Shown in pieces: positions 54,836 through 62,717 of a DNA stretch of 62,717 bases (position 1 is the first letter of the stretch; every line of letters starts with the position of its first letter). The DNA is from an uncultured beta proteobacterium (GTDB lineage Bacteria; Pseudomonadota; Gammaproteobacteria; Burkholderiales; Burkholderiaceae_B). Location of the stretch: positions 1 through 62,717 of the forward strand of contig CAITPF010000088.1 of the NCBI GenBank assembly GCA_903894155.1, in the 5' to 3' direction. A model generated the notes under the pieces. It made no database searches and had not been told where the DNA came from. It saw only the letters and a program-made list of their open reading frames with translations. A program made the translations under genes and the position numbers.

Positions 54836-55521
54836 TGGCATCGAGCGTGACACTGGAAATCGATTTTCTGCGCGCCGAAATCTGCCGCGTTGGCCGCAGC
54901 CTCTTCGATCGCGGCTATGTACACGGCACGACCGGCAACATCAGCGTTCGTGTCCCGCAGAGGTTGGGCGGCGGATTCCTGATCACCCCGACCGATGCGT
55001 GTCTTGGCTTTCTTGAGCCCGCCCGGCTTGCCCTCGTCGGCGCGGATGGCCGGCAACTGACCGGTGACCGCGCGAGCAAGACGCTGGCGCTGCATCGCGC
55101 GATCTACGGCGCAGCGCCCCACGCGACGTGTGTGATCCATACCCACTCGTCCTGGCTTGTCGATCTGACGTTGCGTGGCGTGTGGAGCCGGGACGATATC
55201 GTCCCGCCGATCACACCCTATTTCGTCATGAAGGTCGGGCACGTTCCACTGGTGCCGTATTGCAAGCCCGGTGATCCGCTCGTGGCCGACAACGTCGCGC
55301 GGATGATCGGCGAACACGCGGCGCGCGGCGTCGCCCTGCGTGCCGTCATGTGCGAGCGGCTCGGGCCCCAGGTCTGGGCCGATACGCCGGGTGCTGCCAT
55401 GGCGATCCTTGAGGAGCTCGAGGAAACCGCCCGACTCTGGCTGCGGGGCGGGCGCACGGCGACGCCTCTGCCCCGTGCGGAAATCGACGCACTGTGTGCG
55501 CAATTCAACGTGGTCTGGTGA
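54835..55521 (+). CDS. OtnC-like class II aldolase-family protein, catalytic residues altered
   Basis: 228 residues, start overlapping the otnK stop. By context a 3-oxo-tetronate 4-phosphate decarboxylase. GTTGNISVRV, LITPTDACLGFLEP and EELEETARLWL fit OtnC. Zinc ligands His102/His104 (IHTHS) are present, but the catalytic glutamate of the SKE motif is Thr83 (SKT), and the third zinc histidine (normally in ANHGP) is Leu176 (ERLGP). The reading frame is intact around both. Either a distinct subfamily or an inactive member. Followed by denD after 52 bases. Confidence 0.82.
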   Translation: MASSVTLEIDFLRAEICRVGRSLFDRGYVHGTTGNISVRVPQRLGGGFLITPTDACLGFLEPARLALVGADGRQLTGDRASKTLALHRAIYGAAPHATCVIHTHSSWLVDLTLRGVWSRDDIVPPITPYFVMKVGHVPLVPYCKPGDPLVADNVARMIGEHAARGVALRAVMCERLGPQVWADTPGAAMAILEELEETARLWLRGGRTATPLPRAEIDALCAQFNVVW

Positions 55522-55573
55522 CGGGCCCAATGTGCTTGGTCGCCTGTTCGGGCGACCCATCAAGGAAGCGAGC

Positions 55574-56557
55574 ATGAAAATTCTGATCACGGGCGGCGCT
55601 GGTTTTCTGGGAACCCAGCTTGCGCGCGCCCTTGTGGCCCGAGGCACCCTGCGTGGCGAGCGCATCACGGCGCTGACGCTGACCGACATCGCCGGCGCGG
55701 TGGCGCCGGATCTTGCAGGCCATTCGCTTGTGCGTTTCGTCAGGGGCAGCCTGGTCCACCGGTTGGGCGAGGCCCTGTCCAATACGCCGGATGCCGTGTT
55801 CCACCTGGCTTCGGCCGTGTCGGGAGAGTGCGAGGCCGATTTCGATCTTGGCCTTTCATCGAATCTCGACGCCACGCGGGCGTTGCTTGACGCGCTTCGG
55901 GCGCAATTCGCTCGCACCGGCCAGGCACCGCTGTTCTTCTTTTCGAGTTCCGTCGCGGTATTTGGCTCGGATCCGGCTTTGCCGCTGGCGCCAGTGGTGC
56001 GCGACGAAACGCTGCCCACGCCGCAGTCGAGCTATGGCATCCACAAATTCATTTGCGAGCAACTCGTGGCTGACTATACGCGCAAGGGTTATGTCGATGG
56101 CCGCGTCGCGCGCCTGATGACAGTGTCGGTACGCCCGGGGCGCCCGAATGGTGCTGCGTCCAGTTTCCTGTCGGGCATCGTGCGCGAGCCGCTTGCCGGT
56201 GTTGAGGCGATTTGCCCCGTCGATCCCTCGACAGAGGTCGCGCTGGCGTCGCCCGCGACGACGATTGCGGGGATTCTTGCGGTGGCAGAGGCAAGCCGTG
56301 AAGCCTTTGGCGGTCGCACGGCGCTGAATCTGCCGGCCCTCACCGTGACGGTGGGCGGGATGATCGAGGCGCTATCCCAGGTCGCGGGCGCCGAAGTGGC
56401 CGCGCGCGTGCGCGTGGCCCCGGATCCCGCGATTTCGCGCATTGTCGGCGGATGGCCCGCGCGCTTCGAGTGCCGTCGTACGGCTTACCTCGGGTTGAAG
56501 GCCGATCAGTCTTATGCTGACGTCATCCGCCAGTACATGGCGATGAACGGGGGCTGA
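55574..56557 (+). CDS. denD: D-erythronate dehydrogenase-like NAD-dependent epimerase/dehydratase family protein
   Basis: 327 residues from the ATG at 55574 (AAGGAAG upstream). Extended SDR: NAD motif TGGAGFLG (6-13), FHLASAVSGECEADFDLG, and the catalytic pair in SSYGIHKFICEQ. SLVHRLGEALSNTPDAVFHL and MTVSVRPGRPNGAASSFLSG match DenD, which oxidises D-erythronate to 2-oxo-tetronate. With otnK and the OtnC-like gene it suggests four-carbon acid sugar catabolism; the isomerase OtnI is not nearby. Confidence 0.88.
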   Translation: MKILITGGAGFLGTQLARALVARGTLRGERITALTLTDIAGAVAPDLAGHSLVRFVRGSLVHRLGEALSNTPDAVFHLASAVSGECEADFDLGLSSNLDATRALLDALRAQFARTGQAPLFFFSSSVAVFGSDPALPLAPVVRDETLPTPQSSYGIHKFICEQLVADYTRKGYVDGRVARLMTVSVRPGRPNGAASSFLSGIVREPLAGVEAICPVDPSTEVALASPATTIAGILAVAEASREAFGGRTALNLPALTVTVGGMIEALSQVAGAEVAARVRVAPDPAISRIVGGWPARFECRRTAYLGLKADQSYADVIRQYMAMNGG

Positions 56558-56594
56558 CCGCGCTGTGGCGCTCACCCCGCCCCTGGTCAATCGG

Positions 56595-57395
56595 TCACAC
56601 TACGATCGGATGCTGCGCGCCGTCCATCGTGATGATGGTGCCGGTCACATAACTTGCCCGGTCTGAGGCGAGGTAAGCCACGGTGTCCGCGACTTCCTCC
56701 GGCGTGGCGAGCCTGCCCATCGGCACGCGCGCAGTCGCCTGGCGCAGGGCTTCCTGCTCGCTGATCTTTTCGTGTGCAGCCGTGACTTTCATGCCTTCTT
56801 TCAGGCGCTCGGTCAGGGTGGCTGCCGGGTTGACCGCGTTGACCCGGATCCCCAAGGGGGCATAGGCCGCTGCCATCCCGGCGCTCGCGAGCATCAGCGC
56901 GGCGTTGGCGCTGCCGCCCGAGATGTGGACCGTTGAGGCGACCTTGCCGCCGGCACCGACGACGTTGACGATGACGCCGCGCTTGCGACTGGCCATGCGC
57001 TTGATCGCCGGATCCATCATGTTGATGTAGGTGAAAAATTTCGCGTCCATCGCATTACGCCACACCTCGGGCGTCAGGTCCGGGGCAGCCGTGCGCTTGG
57101 CGGCGCCTGCCGAGTTGACCAGGATGTCGAGATCGCCAAGCGCGTGTTCGGCCTGGTCGAGCGCCCGGGCGGCCGACGCCGCATCACGCAAGTCAGCCGC
57201 GATGACGGCAATCCGCTCGCCTGCGCCCGGGAATTTCTCCAGCAGCGCGGTGCGCGCCGCATCGAGGTTGGTCTGATCCCGTGACACCAGGCTGACCTTG
57301 GCGCCTTCTTCCAGGAACACCACGGCGCATGCCAGGCCGATGCCCTTGCTGCCGCCGGTGATGAGCACGTGCTTGTCGTTCAGATGTAGATCCAT
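56595..57395 (-). CDS. Atypical short-chain dehydrogenase lacking YxxxK
   Basis: 266 residues. Nucleotide motif TGGSKGIG (13-20) and NSAGAAKR are normal, but where the catalytic YxxxK belongs the sequence is G160-GSA-N164 (HISGGSANAAL). Such SDRs occur in degradation clusters, and their chemistry is not settled. Convergent with denD. It is upstream of nothing obvious on its strand; the TctC gene lies 93 bases further, also on the minus strand, and could be co-transcribed. Confidence 0.88.
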   Translation of the reverse strand: MDLHLNDKHVLITGGSKGIGLACAVVFLEEGAKVSLVSRDQTNLDAARTALLEKFPGAGERIAVIAADLRDAASAARALDQAEHALGDLDILVNSAGAAKRTAAPDLTPEVWRNAMDAKFFTYINMMDPAIKRMASRKRGVIVNVVGAGGKVASTVHISGGSANAALMLASAGMAAAYAPLGIRVNAVNPAATLTERLKEGMKVTAAHEKISEQEALRQATARVPMGRLATPEEVADTVAYLASDRASYVTGTIITMDGAQHPIVV

Positions 57396-57488
57396 GGGGT
57401 TTCCAGTGTGGTTTGCCTTGACCTCCGATGTCGGAGATCCAGGTCAGAATCAGATTTTTCTGTGAGAGCTTATTGTAAGAACTTGCTG

Positions 57489-58469
57489 TCAGAACTTAAT
57501 GTCGCTTTCACGAATTAGCTTCGCCCATTGCGCTTGTTCTGACAAGACATACTTGCGCGCGTCTTCGGGAGTGCCGCCCATCGGGCTGCTGCCCTCTGCA
57601 TTCAGTTGCTCGATGAGCGCCGGGTTTTTCAGCGCGACATTGATCGCCGTGTTCAGGCGCTCGACGACCTCAGGCGGGGTTTTCGCCGCCGCGACGACGA
57701 CTTTCCAGTCGACAGCCGCGAAGCCCGGATAGCCTGATTCGGCAATGGTCGGCACATCGGGCAGCACGGCGATGCGGCGCGCCGAGGTGACCGCCAGTGC
57801 GCGCAGTTTGGCTCCTGTGATCAGGGAGATGCTCCCTTGCGGGGTGGCCATCATGAAGTCGGTCTGCCCGCCCATGAGATCCGTGAGCGCGGGCGACGCA
57901 CCCTTGTAGGGCACGGTCAGGATCTGGTAGCCCGCGCGCTGCCCGAGCAATTCGGCGGCCAGGTGGCCGACGGTGCCCAGCCCCGGCGTGGCGTGCCGCA
58001 GTTCGCCCGGCTTGGCCTTTGCCGCCGTGATCAGTTCGGCCAGCGTCCGGTAGGGCGAATGTTCAGACACGACGACGACCATGGGAACTTCGGCCACCAG
58101 CGCGACTGCGCTGAAATCCGCAGTGGCATCGAAAGGCATCGACGGCATGATTGCGGGGTTGATGGCCAGGTTCGAGGTCTGGCCCATGCCCACGGTGTAG
58201 CCGTCCGGGCGGGATTTTGCGACCGCATCCAGGCCGATGTTGCCGCCCGCGCCGGCCTTGTTCTCGACGACGAAGGTCCAGTGAGTCTCGCGCGCAAGTT
58301 TGTCGGCGAGGTTGCGCGAGACGGCATCGGTTCCGCCGCCCGGGGTGAAGGGGACGACGAAACGGATGGGGTGATCCGGCCATTGCGCCTGCGCCTGCGC
58401 CGATCCGATCGTCCCCAGGCCGATCAGGCCCGCGAGCAGGCGGCAGCGCAGCAGGTCGCGCCGGAGCAT
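57489..58469 (-). CDS. Bug/TctC-family periplasmic solute-binding protein
   Basis: 326 residues from the ATG at 58469, which overlaps the upstream stop by one base (TGATG). Signal peptide about 1-26 (ending SAQAQA). PIRFVVPFTPGGGTDAVSRN, VENKAGAGGNIGLDAVAKSR, LTVPYKGASPALTDLMGGQT and AVLPDVPTIAESGYPGF are the standard Bug motifs. It binds an organic carboxylate in the periplasm. No TctA/TctB membrane genes are nearby, the usual orphan state in Bordetella-type genomes. Confidence 0.94.
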   Translation of the reverse strand: MLRRDLLRCRLLAGLIGLGTIGSAQAQAQWPDHPIRFVVPFTPGGGTDAVSRNLADKLARETHWTFVVENKAGAGGNIGLDAVAKSRPDGYTVGMGQTSNLAINPAIMPSMPFDATADFSAVALVAEVPMVVVVSEHSPYRTLAELITAAKAKPGELRHATPGLGTVGHLAAELLGQRAGYQILTVPYKGASPALTDLMGGQTDFMMATPQGSISLITGAKLRALAVTSARRIAVLPDVPTIAESGYPGFAAVDWKVVVAAAKTPPEVVERLNTAINVALKNPALIEQLNAEGSSPMGGTPEDARKYVLSEQAQWAKLIRESDIKF

Positions 58470-59686
58470 CACGGATTGCCGCCGATCACGCCATCGGCGC
58501 GCAGTGACTCGATTTCAGCCTCCGAATAGCCCGTTGATCGCAGGAGATCGACGGTGTCCGCCCCGAGCCGGGGCGGGGAGGTGCGCAGCGGCAGCCGCTC
58601 GCCGTTGAGCGCGAGCGGCAGCAGTGCGACGCGCGATTCGATCTCGCGCCCCGCGCCTGTGTTGTCAGCGGCAATCGTGATGGGCGTCAATCCGCCGGTC
58701 GCCAGCAGGTGGGGATCGTCGAACAGGTCGTGGGGTCGCGTGATCGGTGCGTAGGGCAGCGCATTTTTCTCGAACCGCGCGCTGAGTTCTGCTGCCGAAA
58801 GCGGTGCGAACCGTTTGCGCAGATCCGGGATGAGCCACTCGCGCGCCCGGACGCGGTCGTTGTTCGTGATGAGCCTCGGATCGGCCTTCAGGTCGTCGAA
58901 GCCGAACTCCCGGCACATAATTTCCCACTGCGTGTCGCTGACGGCCGAGAGAAAGACTTGTTCGCCGTCCTTGACGTCGAACACGTCATAGACCGCCCAC
59001 GCGCTGATGCGATTGGGCATGGGATCGGCGGCCTTGCCCGTTACCGCAAACTGCATCATGTGCTGGGCGACCAGGAACACGTTGTTTTCAAAAAGCGCGC
59101 TGGCAACCTGTTGGCCATGGCCCGTGCGGGCACGCTGCTGCAACGAGGCGAGCACACCGATCGCGCCGAACATGCCGCCCATGATGTCGTTGACGCTGGT
59201 GCCCGCGCGCAGCGGGCGACCTTCCGGGCCGGTCATGTAGGCGAGCCCCCCCATCATCTGCACGACCTCATCCAGGGCGGTCCGGTGATCGTAAGGTCCG
59301 GGTAAAAATCCTTTGTGAGATACATAGATCAGTCGGGGGTTCAGCGTAGAGAGCGCCTCGTATCCGAAGCCCAGTTTGTCCATGGTGCCGGATTTGAAGT
59401 TCTCGCTGAAGACATCGGCGCCCGCGACCAGCTTGAGGATAATTTCACGGCCGCGCGGGTTTTTGACGTCGACCGCGATGCTCTTCTTGTTGCGGTTGAA
59501 CATCGGGAAAAATCCCGCGCCCGACCCCAGCAGCTTGCGCGTATTGTCCCCGGCCAGCGGCTCGACCTTGATGACTTCGGCGCCCAGGTCGGCGAGGATC
59601 ATTCCGCAAGTCGGGCCCATCACCATGTGGGTGAATTCGACGACGCGGATGCCTTCGAGCGGCAAGGGTTCTGGTGATTTCGACAT
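58469..59686 (-). CDS. CaiB/BaiF-family (class III) CoA-transferase
   Basis: 405 residues from the ATG at 59686; the open frame runs further upstream but not convincingly. GIRVVEFTHMVMGPTCGMIL, DLGAEVIKVEPLAGDNTR and NKKSIAVDVKNPRG are family motifs; the catalytic aspartate is Asp139 in TALDEVVQMMGGL. It moves CoA between carboxylic acids; substrate unknown. Overlaps the TctC-type gene by one base, so uptake and activation of the same acid is a fair inference. Confidence 0.93.
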   Translation of the reverse strand: MSKSPEPLPLEGIRVVEFTHMVMGPTCGMILADLGAEVIKVEPLAGDNTRKLLGSGAGFFPMFNRNKKSIAVDVKNPRGREIILKLVAGADVFSENFKSGTMDKLGFGYEALSTLNPRLIYVSHKGFLPGPYDHRTALDEVVQMMGGLAYMTGPEGRPLRAGTSVNDIMGGMFGAIGVLASLQQRARTGHGQQVASALFENNVFLVAQHMMQFAVTGKAADPMPNRISAWAVYDVFDVKDGEQVFLSAVSDTQWEIMCREFGFDDLKADPRLITNNDRVRAREWLIPDLRKRFAPLSAAELSARFEKNALPYAPITRPHDLFDDPHLLATGGLTPITIAADNTGAGREIESRVALLPLALNGERLPLRTSPPRLGADTVDLLRSTGYSEAEIESLRADGVIGGNP

Positions 59687-59812
59687 GGGATTCCGTTGGA
59701 TCTTCCGAAGGCCCAGGCGACTGGCACATGCCGCGCGGGGTTGGATTGTTATAACATCGGCGGGGTTGTGCCCGGCTCTGCGGGTGCCCCATTTTAGATT
59801 GGACTCGTTCCC

Positions 59813-60301
59813 ATGGTCGACGACCTGCAAGTGCGCCAGGTGGATTTCGGCGCCACGCGCGATCGCCAAGCGCTGGTTGAACTGCTCGATCTGTACGCCC
59901 GCGATCCCATGGGCGGCGGCGAGGGCCTGGACGCCGGCGTCAAGGCGCGGTTGTGCGATGACCTGGCTGCGATGCCAGGCGCCGTCAGTTTCATTGCGTG
60001 GCGCGCAGGAAAGCCGCTCGGTTTGCTCAATGCGATGCCGGGATATTCGACCTTCAAGGCCAGGCCGCTCCTGAATGTGCACGATATCGCGGTGCGTTCC
60101 GACTGCCGTGGCCAGGGCGTTGGCCAGGCGCTGCTCGCCGCACTCGAGGCGTATGCGCGCGCGCTCGGTTGCTGCAAGCTGACACTCGAGGTGCTCAGCG
60201 GCAATGCGGTAGCGACGCGTTCCTACCTGCGCTTTGGTTTTGCGCAGTACGCGCTCGATCCGGCGGTCGGCCACGCCATGTTCATGCAGAAGTGGCTTTA
60301 G
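59813..60301 (+). CDS. GNAT-family N-acetyltransferase
   Basis: 162 residues. The acetyl-CoA motif is DIAVRSDCRGQGVGQALLAA, followed by LTLEVLSGNAVATRSYLRFG and the C-terminal FMQKWL. Resembles small-molecule acetyltransferases; substrate unknown. Divergent from the CoA-transferase gene. No clear operon partner: the next 0.5 kb holds only tiny ORFs. Confidence 0.9.
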   Translation: MVDDLQVRQVDFGATRDRQALVELLDLYARDPMGGGEGLDAGVKARLCDDLAAMPGAVSFIAWRAGKPLGLLNAMPGYSTFKARPLLNVHDIAVRSDCRGQGVGQALLAALEAYARALGCCKLTLEVLSGNAVATRSYLRFGFAQYALDPAVGHAMFMQKWL

Positions 60302-60400
60302 GCTGGGTAACAGCCCCGCGCTGGCCGACGGGTGGCGGCGATCCCTTTAAATGGACGCTCGCCCCTGGATCCTAAACACCGGTCGGTAGTTTGGAGGACA

Positions 60401-60520
60401 TCATCTTCCGCGGTCAATCCTGCGCCCGTCGACAATGAAGGTTCCGTCGCCAACGGCGTGAACCACGCGCCTTTCCTTGCGTGCGGAATCGAAGACCTTG
60501 CTGAGTTCTAGCTGACGCAT
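60401..60520 (-). CDS. Candidate 39-residue small protein
   Basis: Starts MRQLELSKVFDSARKERRVV and ends RRIDRGR; net positive, no membrane segment. A good GAGGTG ribosome site lies five bases before the ATG at 60520, which is unusual for a chance ORF. Not recognised. Could be a genuine small protein or the preserved start of a decayed gene. Confidence 0.4.
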   Translation of the reverse strand: MRQLELSKVFDSARKERRVVHAVGDGTFIVDGRRIDRGR

Positions 60521-60676
60521 GGGTGCACCTCGCGATATCGAACATCCGGTTGAAATCGACTGAAACTCAGTGAAACGATTTCATGGCGTCTGCCCCATTG
60601 TTTGCGTCGCGCCGAAGTCGGACACTGGGTCCGTGCATCGAGCCAATGGTGGCGCGTGCGGATAAGGGGAAGTGAA

Positions 60677-60736
60677 ATGAATGCCTTGCTCAAAGACCCG
60701 TACTTTTCCTGGGCGGATGAGGAGTCGTTTGGCTAG
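60677..60736 (+). CDS. Candidate 19-residue ORF
   Basis: MNALLKDPYFSWADEESFG then TAG, with a purine-rich GGGGAAG just upstream. Hydrophilic and acidic at the end. It reads like a protein N-terminus cut short by a stop; very low certainty. Confidence 0.2.
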   Translation: MNALLKDPYFSWADEESFG

Positions 60737-60803
60737 TCAGCGATCGCCCGGGTCGATCTGAAGTCACTTGGCGAATCCATGATGCGCAGGCGGGGCGCGT
60801 CGG

Positions 60804-62405
60804 TCAGAAAGACGCGACCGCTCCGTTCGAGCGCGGATCGTAGCCGCCGACCATCACGCCGTTTGCCTGCCGGATCAGCATGCCGGCGTGTCCCACCGCT
60901 TCGTCCCACGCGCCGATCGTTTCGACATCGTGGCCCAGGGCGCGAAGCGCCGCGATGGTGCTCGCGTCGAAACGGCTTTCCAGTTTGAGCGAATCGCTCG
61001 CGCGACCCCACGTGCGTCCCAGCAGCCAGCGGGGCCGCTCGATCGCGCGCTGCGGGTCATCGCCGAAGCGGGCGACCCGGTTGTAGATCGTCGCCTGGGT
61101 CTGGGGCTGACCATCGCCTCCCATCGTGCCGTAGACCATGAGCGCACCGTCGTCCTGCAGTGCCATCGCGGGATTCAGCGTGTGGAAGGGCTTTTTCGCG
61201 GGTTCGAGCGTATTCACGTGGCCCGGGTCCAGCGAAAACGAGCATCCGCGGTTCTGCCAGTTCACGCCTGAGCTCGGCAATATGATGCCGGATCCGAACT
61301 CATGATAAATCGACTGGATGAAGGATACGGCAACGCCGTTGCTGTCGATCGCGCCCATCCAGATCGTGTCGCCGGGGCGTGAAGTCTTGCCCCAGGGAGC
61401 CGCGCGCTCTGTGTCGAGCCTGGCGGCGAGCGCGTCGATGCGACCGGGGGCAAGCAGTTCGGTCGCGGTCAGGGTCATGAAGTCCGGATCGGTCAGGTAG
61501 CGGTCGCGCACACTGAACGCGAGCTTCGTCGCTTCCACTTGCGCATGAATGAAATCCGCACCCTCCGGGTCATCGTTCCAGCCGTGGACGCGGTCCATGA
61601 TTCCGAGGATCAGCAGTGACACGAGTCCCTGCGATGGCGGCACCATGTTCAGCAGACGTGACGATCCGCAAGTCAGCGACAACGGATCGACAAGTTTCGC
61701 GCGATGCGCCTGCAAGTCTTCCAGCGTGAGCGGACTGCCCGCGTGCGCAAGCTCCACGGCCATGCCCGTGGCGAGCCTGCCCCGGTAGAAACAGTCAGTT
61801 CCCTCGCGCGCGAGGGTCGAAAGCGTTTCGGCCAGCCTTGGCTGAAAGAACAGGTCGCCGGGCGCTGGTGCCTGCCCGTCCGGCAGAAAGGTACGGGCGA
61901 ACTCGGCCCATTCCGAGAGCTCTTCCTGTTTGGCCCGGGTGCAGTTGGCCTGACTCTGCGTCACGGGAATCCCGTGGCGCGCCAGGTAGATGGCATCCTC
62001 CAGCAGGCGCGATAACGGCAGGCGCCCACCGAGATGATCCCTGGAAAGCGCGTGGGCGGCACCCCATCCGGACACGGTCCCGGCCACCGTCAGCGCCGCG
62101 AGGCCGCCGCGCGGCGGGATCGTGTCCTGGATCCCATGCGACCGGTACCACGCGCGGGTTGCTGCCCTTGCGCTGCGCCCGCTCGCGTCAATGCCCCCAG
62201 GCCGTCCGCCTGGACCGTTGATCACCCAGAAGCCATCCCCGCCGATTGAATTCATGTGGGGGTAGACGACCGCCATCGTGGCCGCCGCCGCGATCATCGC
62301 TTCAATGGCGTTGCCGCCCTCGCGCATCACGGCAACGGCGGATTCCGCAGCCAGGGAGTGGGGGGCGACGGCAATGCCGCGTGTTCCGTAGACAGACTGC
62401 GCCAC
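60804..62405 (-). CDS. Gamma-glutamyltransferase-family protein
   Basis: 533 residues. N-terminal-nucleophile hydrolase of the GGT family: AAESAVAVMREGGNAIEAMI, MNSIGGDGFWVINGPGG, predicted self-cleavage and nucleophile Thr347 in GDTIWMGAIDSNGVAVS, then LNPAMALQDDGALMVYGTMG and the late GGYDPRSNGAV. No signal peptide is evident, so it seems cytoplasmic, unlike E. coli Ggt. In Burkholderiales such proteins are common and not always true glutathione hydrolases. Confidence 0.92.
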   Translation of the reverse strand: MAQSVYGTRGIAVAPHSLAAESAVAVMREGGNAIEAMIAAAATMAVVYPHMNSIGGDGFWVINGPGGRPGGIDASGRSARAATRAWYRSHGIQDTIPPRGGLAALTVAGTVSGWGAAHALSRDHLGGRLPLSRLLEDAIYLARHGIPVTQSQANCTRAKQEELSEWAEFARTFLPDGQAPAPGDLFFQPRLAETLSTLAREGTDCFYRGRLATGMAVELAHAGSPLTLEDLQAHRAKLVDPLSLTCGSSRLLNMVPPSQGLVSLLILGIMDRVHGWNDDPEGADFIHAQVEATKLAFSVRDRYLTDPDFMTLTATELLAPGRIDALAARLDTERAAPWGKTSRPGDTIWMGAIDSNGVAVSFIQSIYHEFGSGIILPSSGVNWQNRGCSFSLDPGHVNTLEPAKKPFHTLNPAMALQDDGALMVYGTMGGDGQPQTQATIYNRVARFGDDPQRAIERPRWLLGRTWGRASDSLKLESRFDASTIAALRALGHDVETIGAWDEAVGHAGMLIRQANGVMVGGYDPRSNGAVASF

Positions 62406-62515
62406 GCTGGGCTCCGGGATATTGGGGGGTACGCCATCATAACGCTGGTAAGATCGGTTTCAGAGTACTGTCAGGCGGATGGCTGTCTGCATCAGTCAAG
62501 ACCAGTGAGGCAAGC

Positions 62516-62717
62516 ATGTCAGAGCAAGACCCGGGGGTACCCGTATCGACCGTGATCCGAAAGCGGATTCAAGAGGCGCGTCGTCGCTTTCACGCCAACG
62601 ACAACATTGCGGAGTTCATCGAACCCGATGAACTCGGCCTGCTGCTCGACGAGGTTGAGCAGAAGATGAAGGGGGTTCTGGAAAGCCTGGTGATCGACAC
62701 CGAGAACGACCACAACA
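62516..62717 (+). CDS. folE: GTP cyclohydrolase I, N-terminal part (cut by window edge)
   Basis: 67 codons from the ATG at 62516 (GAGG upstream) to the right edge. MSEQDPGVPVSTVIRKRIQE ... LLDEVEQKMKGVLESLVIDT ENDHN fits the N-terminal helical part of FolE as found in Bordetella-type bacteria. It starts tetrahydrofolate synthesis from GTP. The catalytic zinc and GTP residues lie outside the window, so the call rests on the N-terminus alone. Confidence 0.75.
   Translation, partial: MSEQDPGVPVSTVIRKRIQEARRRFHANDNIAEFIEPDELGLLLDEVEQKMKGVLESLVIDTENDHN

Larger units (their letters stand above)
60302..60803. other. Gene-poor gap between the GNAT gene and the gamma-glutamyltransferase gene
   Basis: 502 bases with no ORF of ordinary size that looks like protein. 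It holds the 39-codon minus-strand ORF at 60401-60520 and the 19-codon plus-strand ORF at 60677-60736. I see no transposase, tRNA or terminal repeats. It may be the remains of a deleted gene. Confidence 0.6.

Noticed and set aside
59687..60274. Upstream extension of the CoA-transferase frame (196 codons)
   Set aside because: It is antisense to the GNAT gene at 59813-60301 and does not resemble CoA-transferases; the ATG at 59686 gives a normal length.

Overview
The window reads as a high-GC chromosomal segment from a betaproteobacterium of the order Burkholderiales, most likely Alcaligenaceae (Bordetella, Achromobacter, Castellaniella or Pusillimonas-like). This rests on gene order (GntR-sdhCDAB-sdhE-gltA, acnD-prpF type methylcitrate genes, paired cyanophycin synthetases, phaC-phaB-phaR) and on protein sequences recognised by eye; no database search was run. 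I saw no rRNA, tRNA, insertion sequence, prophage or CRISPR array. Coding density is high and nearly every gene is ordinary chromosomal core.

Region 1 (1-23.9 kb) is an unusually complete block of central carbon metabolism. On the minus strand lie acnB (cut by the left edge), a small acetyltransferase, a small membrane protein, prpF, acnD, prpC, prpB (carrying an apparent one-base frameshift) and mdh. On the plus strand lie a GntR/HutC regulator, sdhCDAB, sdhE and gltA, then sucA-sucB-lpdA, with maeB on the minus strand between gltA and sucA. A perfect 20-base operator-like sequence occurs upstream of acnB and again in the gntR/mdh intergenic region. It suggests that the GntR protein controls itself and a TCA regulon.

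Region 2 (24.0-33.8 kb) is housekeeping: zapE, trpS with a C-terminal extra domain, tex, a DinG/YoaA-type iron-sulfur helicase, bamD, rluD and pgeF. Twelve tandem 7-bp units span the rluD stop codon and end 8 bases before the pgeF start.

Region 3 (34.0-45.1 kb) is a storage-polymer region. phaC-phaB-phaR (polyhydroxyalkanoate) sits next to two adjacent cyanophycin synthetase genes, one full length and one with a truncated, degenerate ligase domain. Divergent from these is a two-gene operon: an ABC transporter carrying an N-terminal PH-like region and a four-cysteine zinc ribbon, and a DUF1854 protein. This cyanophycin-plus-transporter module is the best candidate here for an incompletely described system.

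Region 4 (45.1-53.5 kb) holds envelope and redox functions: an M23 peptidase, a DsbB-family protein with a 52-residue membrane partner, a MOSC protein, YajQ, an old-yellow-enzyme oxidoreductase, an AraC-methyltransferase DNA repair protein, an exported protein of unknown function, and a LysR / pirin / DoxX set.

Region 5 (53.5 kb-end) is catabolic. An otnK-otnC-denD operon suggests four-carbon sugar acid use, but the OtnC-like protein lacks two expected catalytic residues and no otnI is present. It is followed by an SDR lacking YxxxK, a Bug/TctC binding protein overlapping a CaiB-type CoA-transferase, a GNAT protein, a 0.5-kb gene-poor gap with two tiny ORFs, a gamma-glutamyltransferase-family protein, and the start of folE at the right edge.
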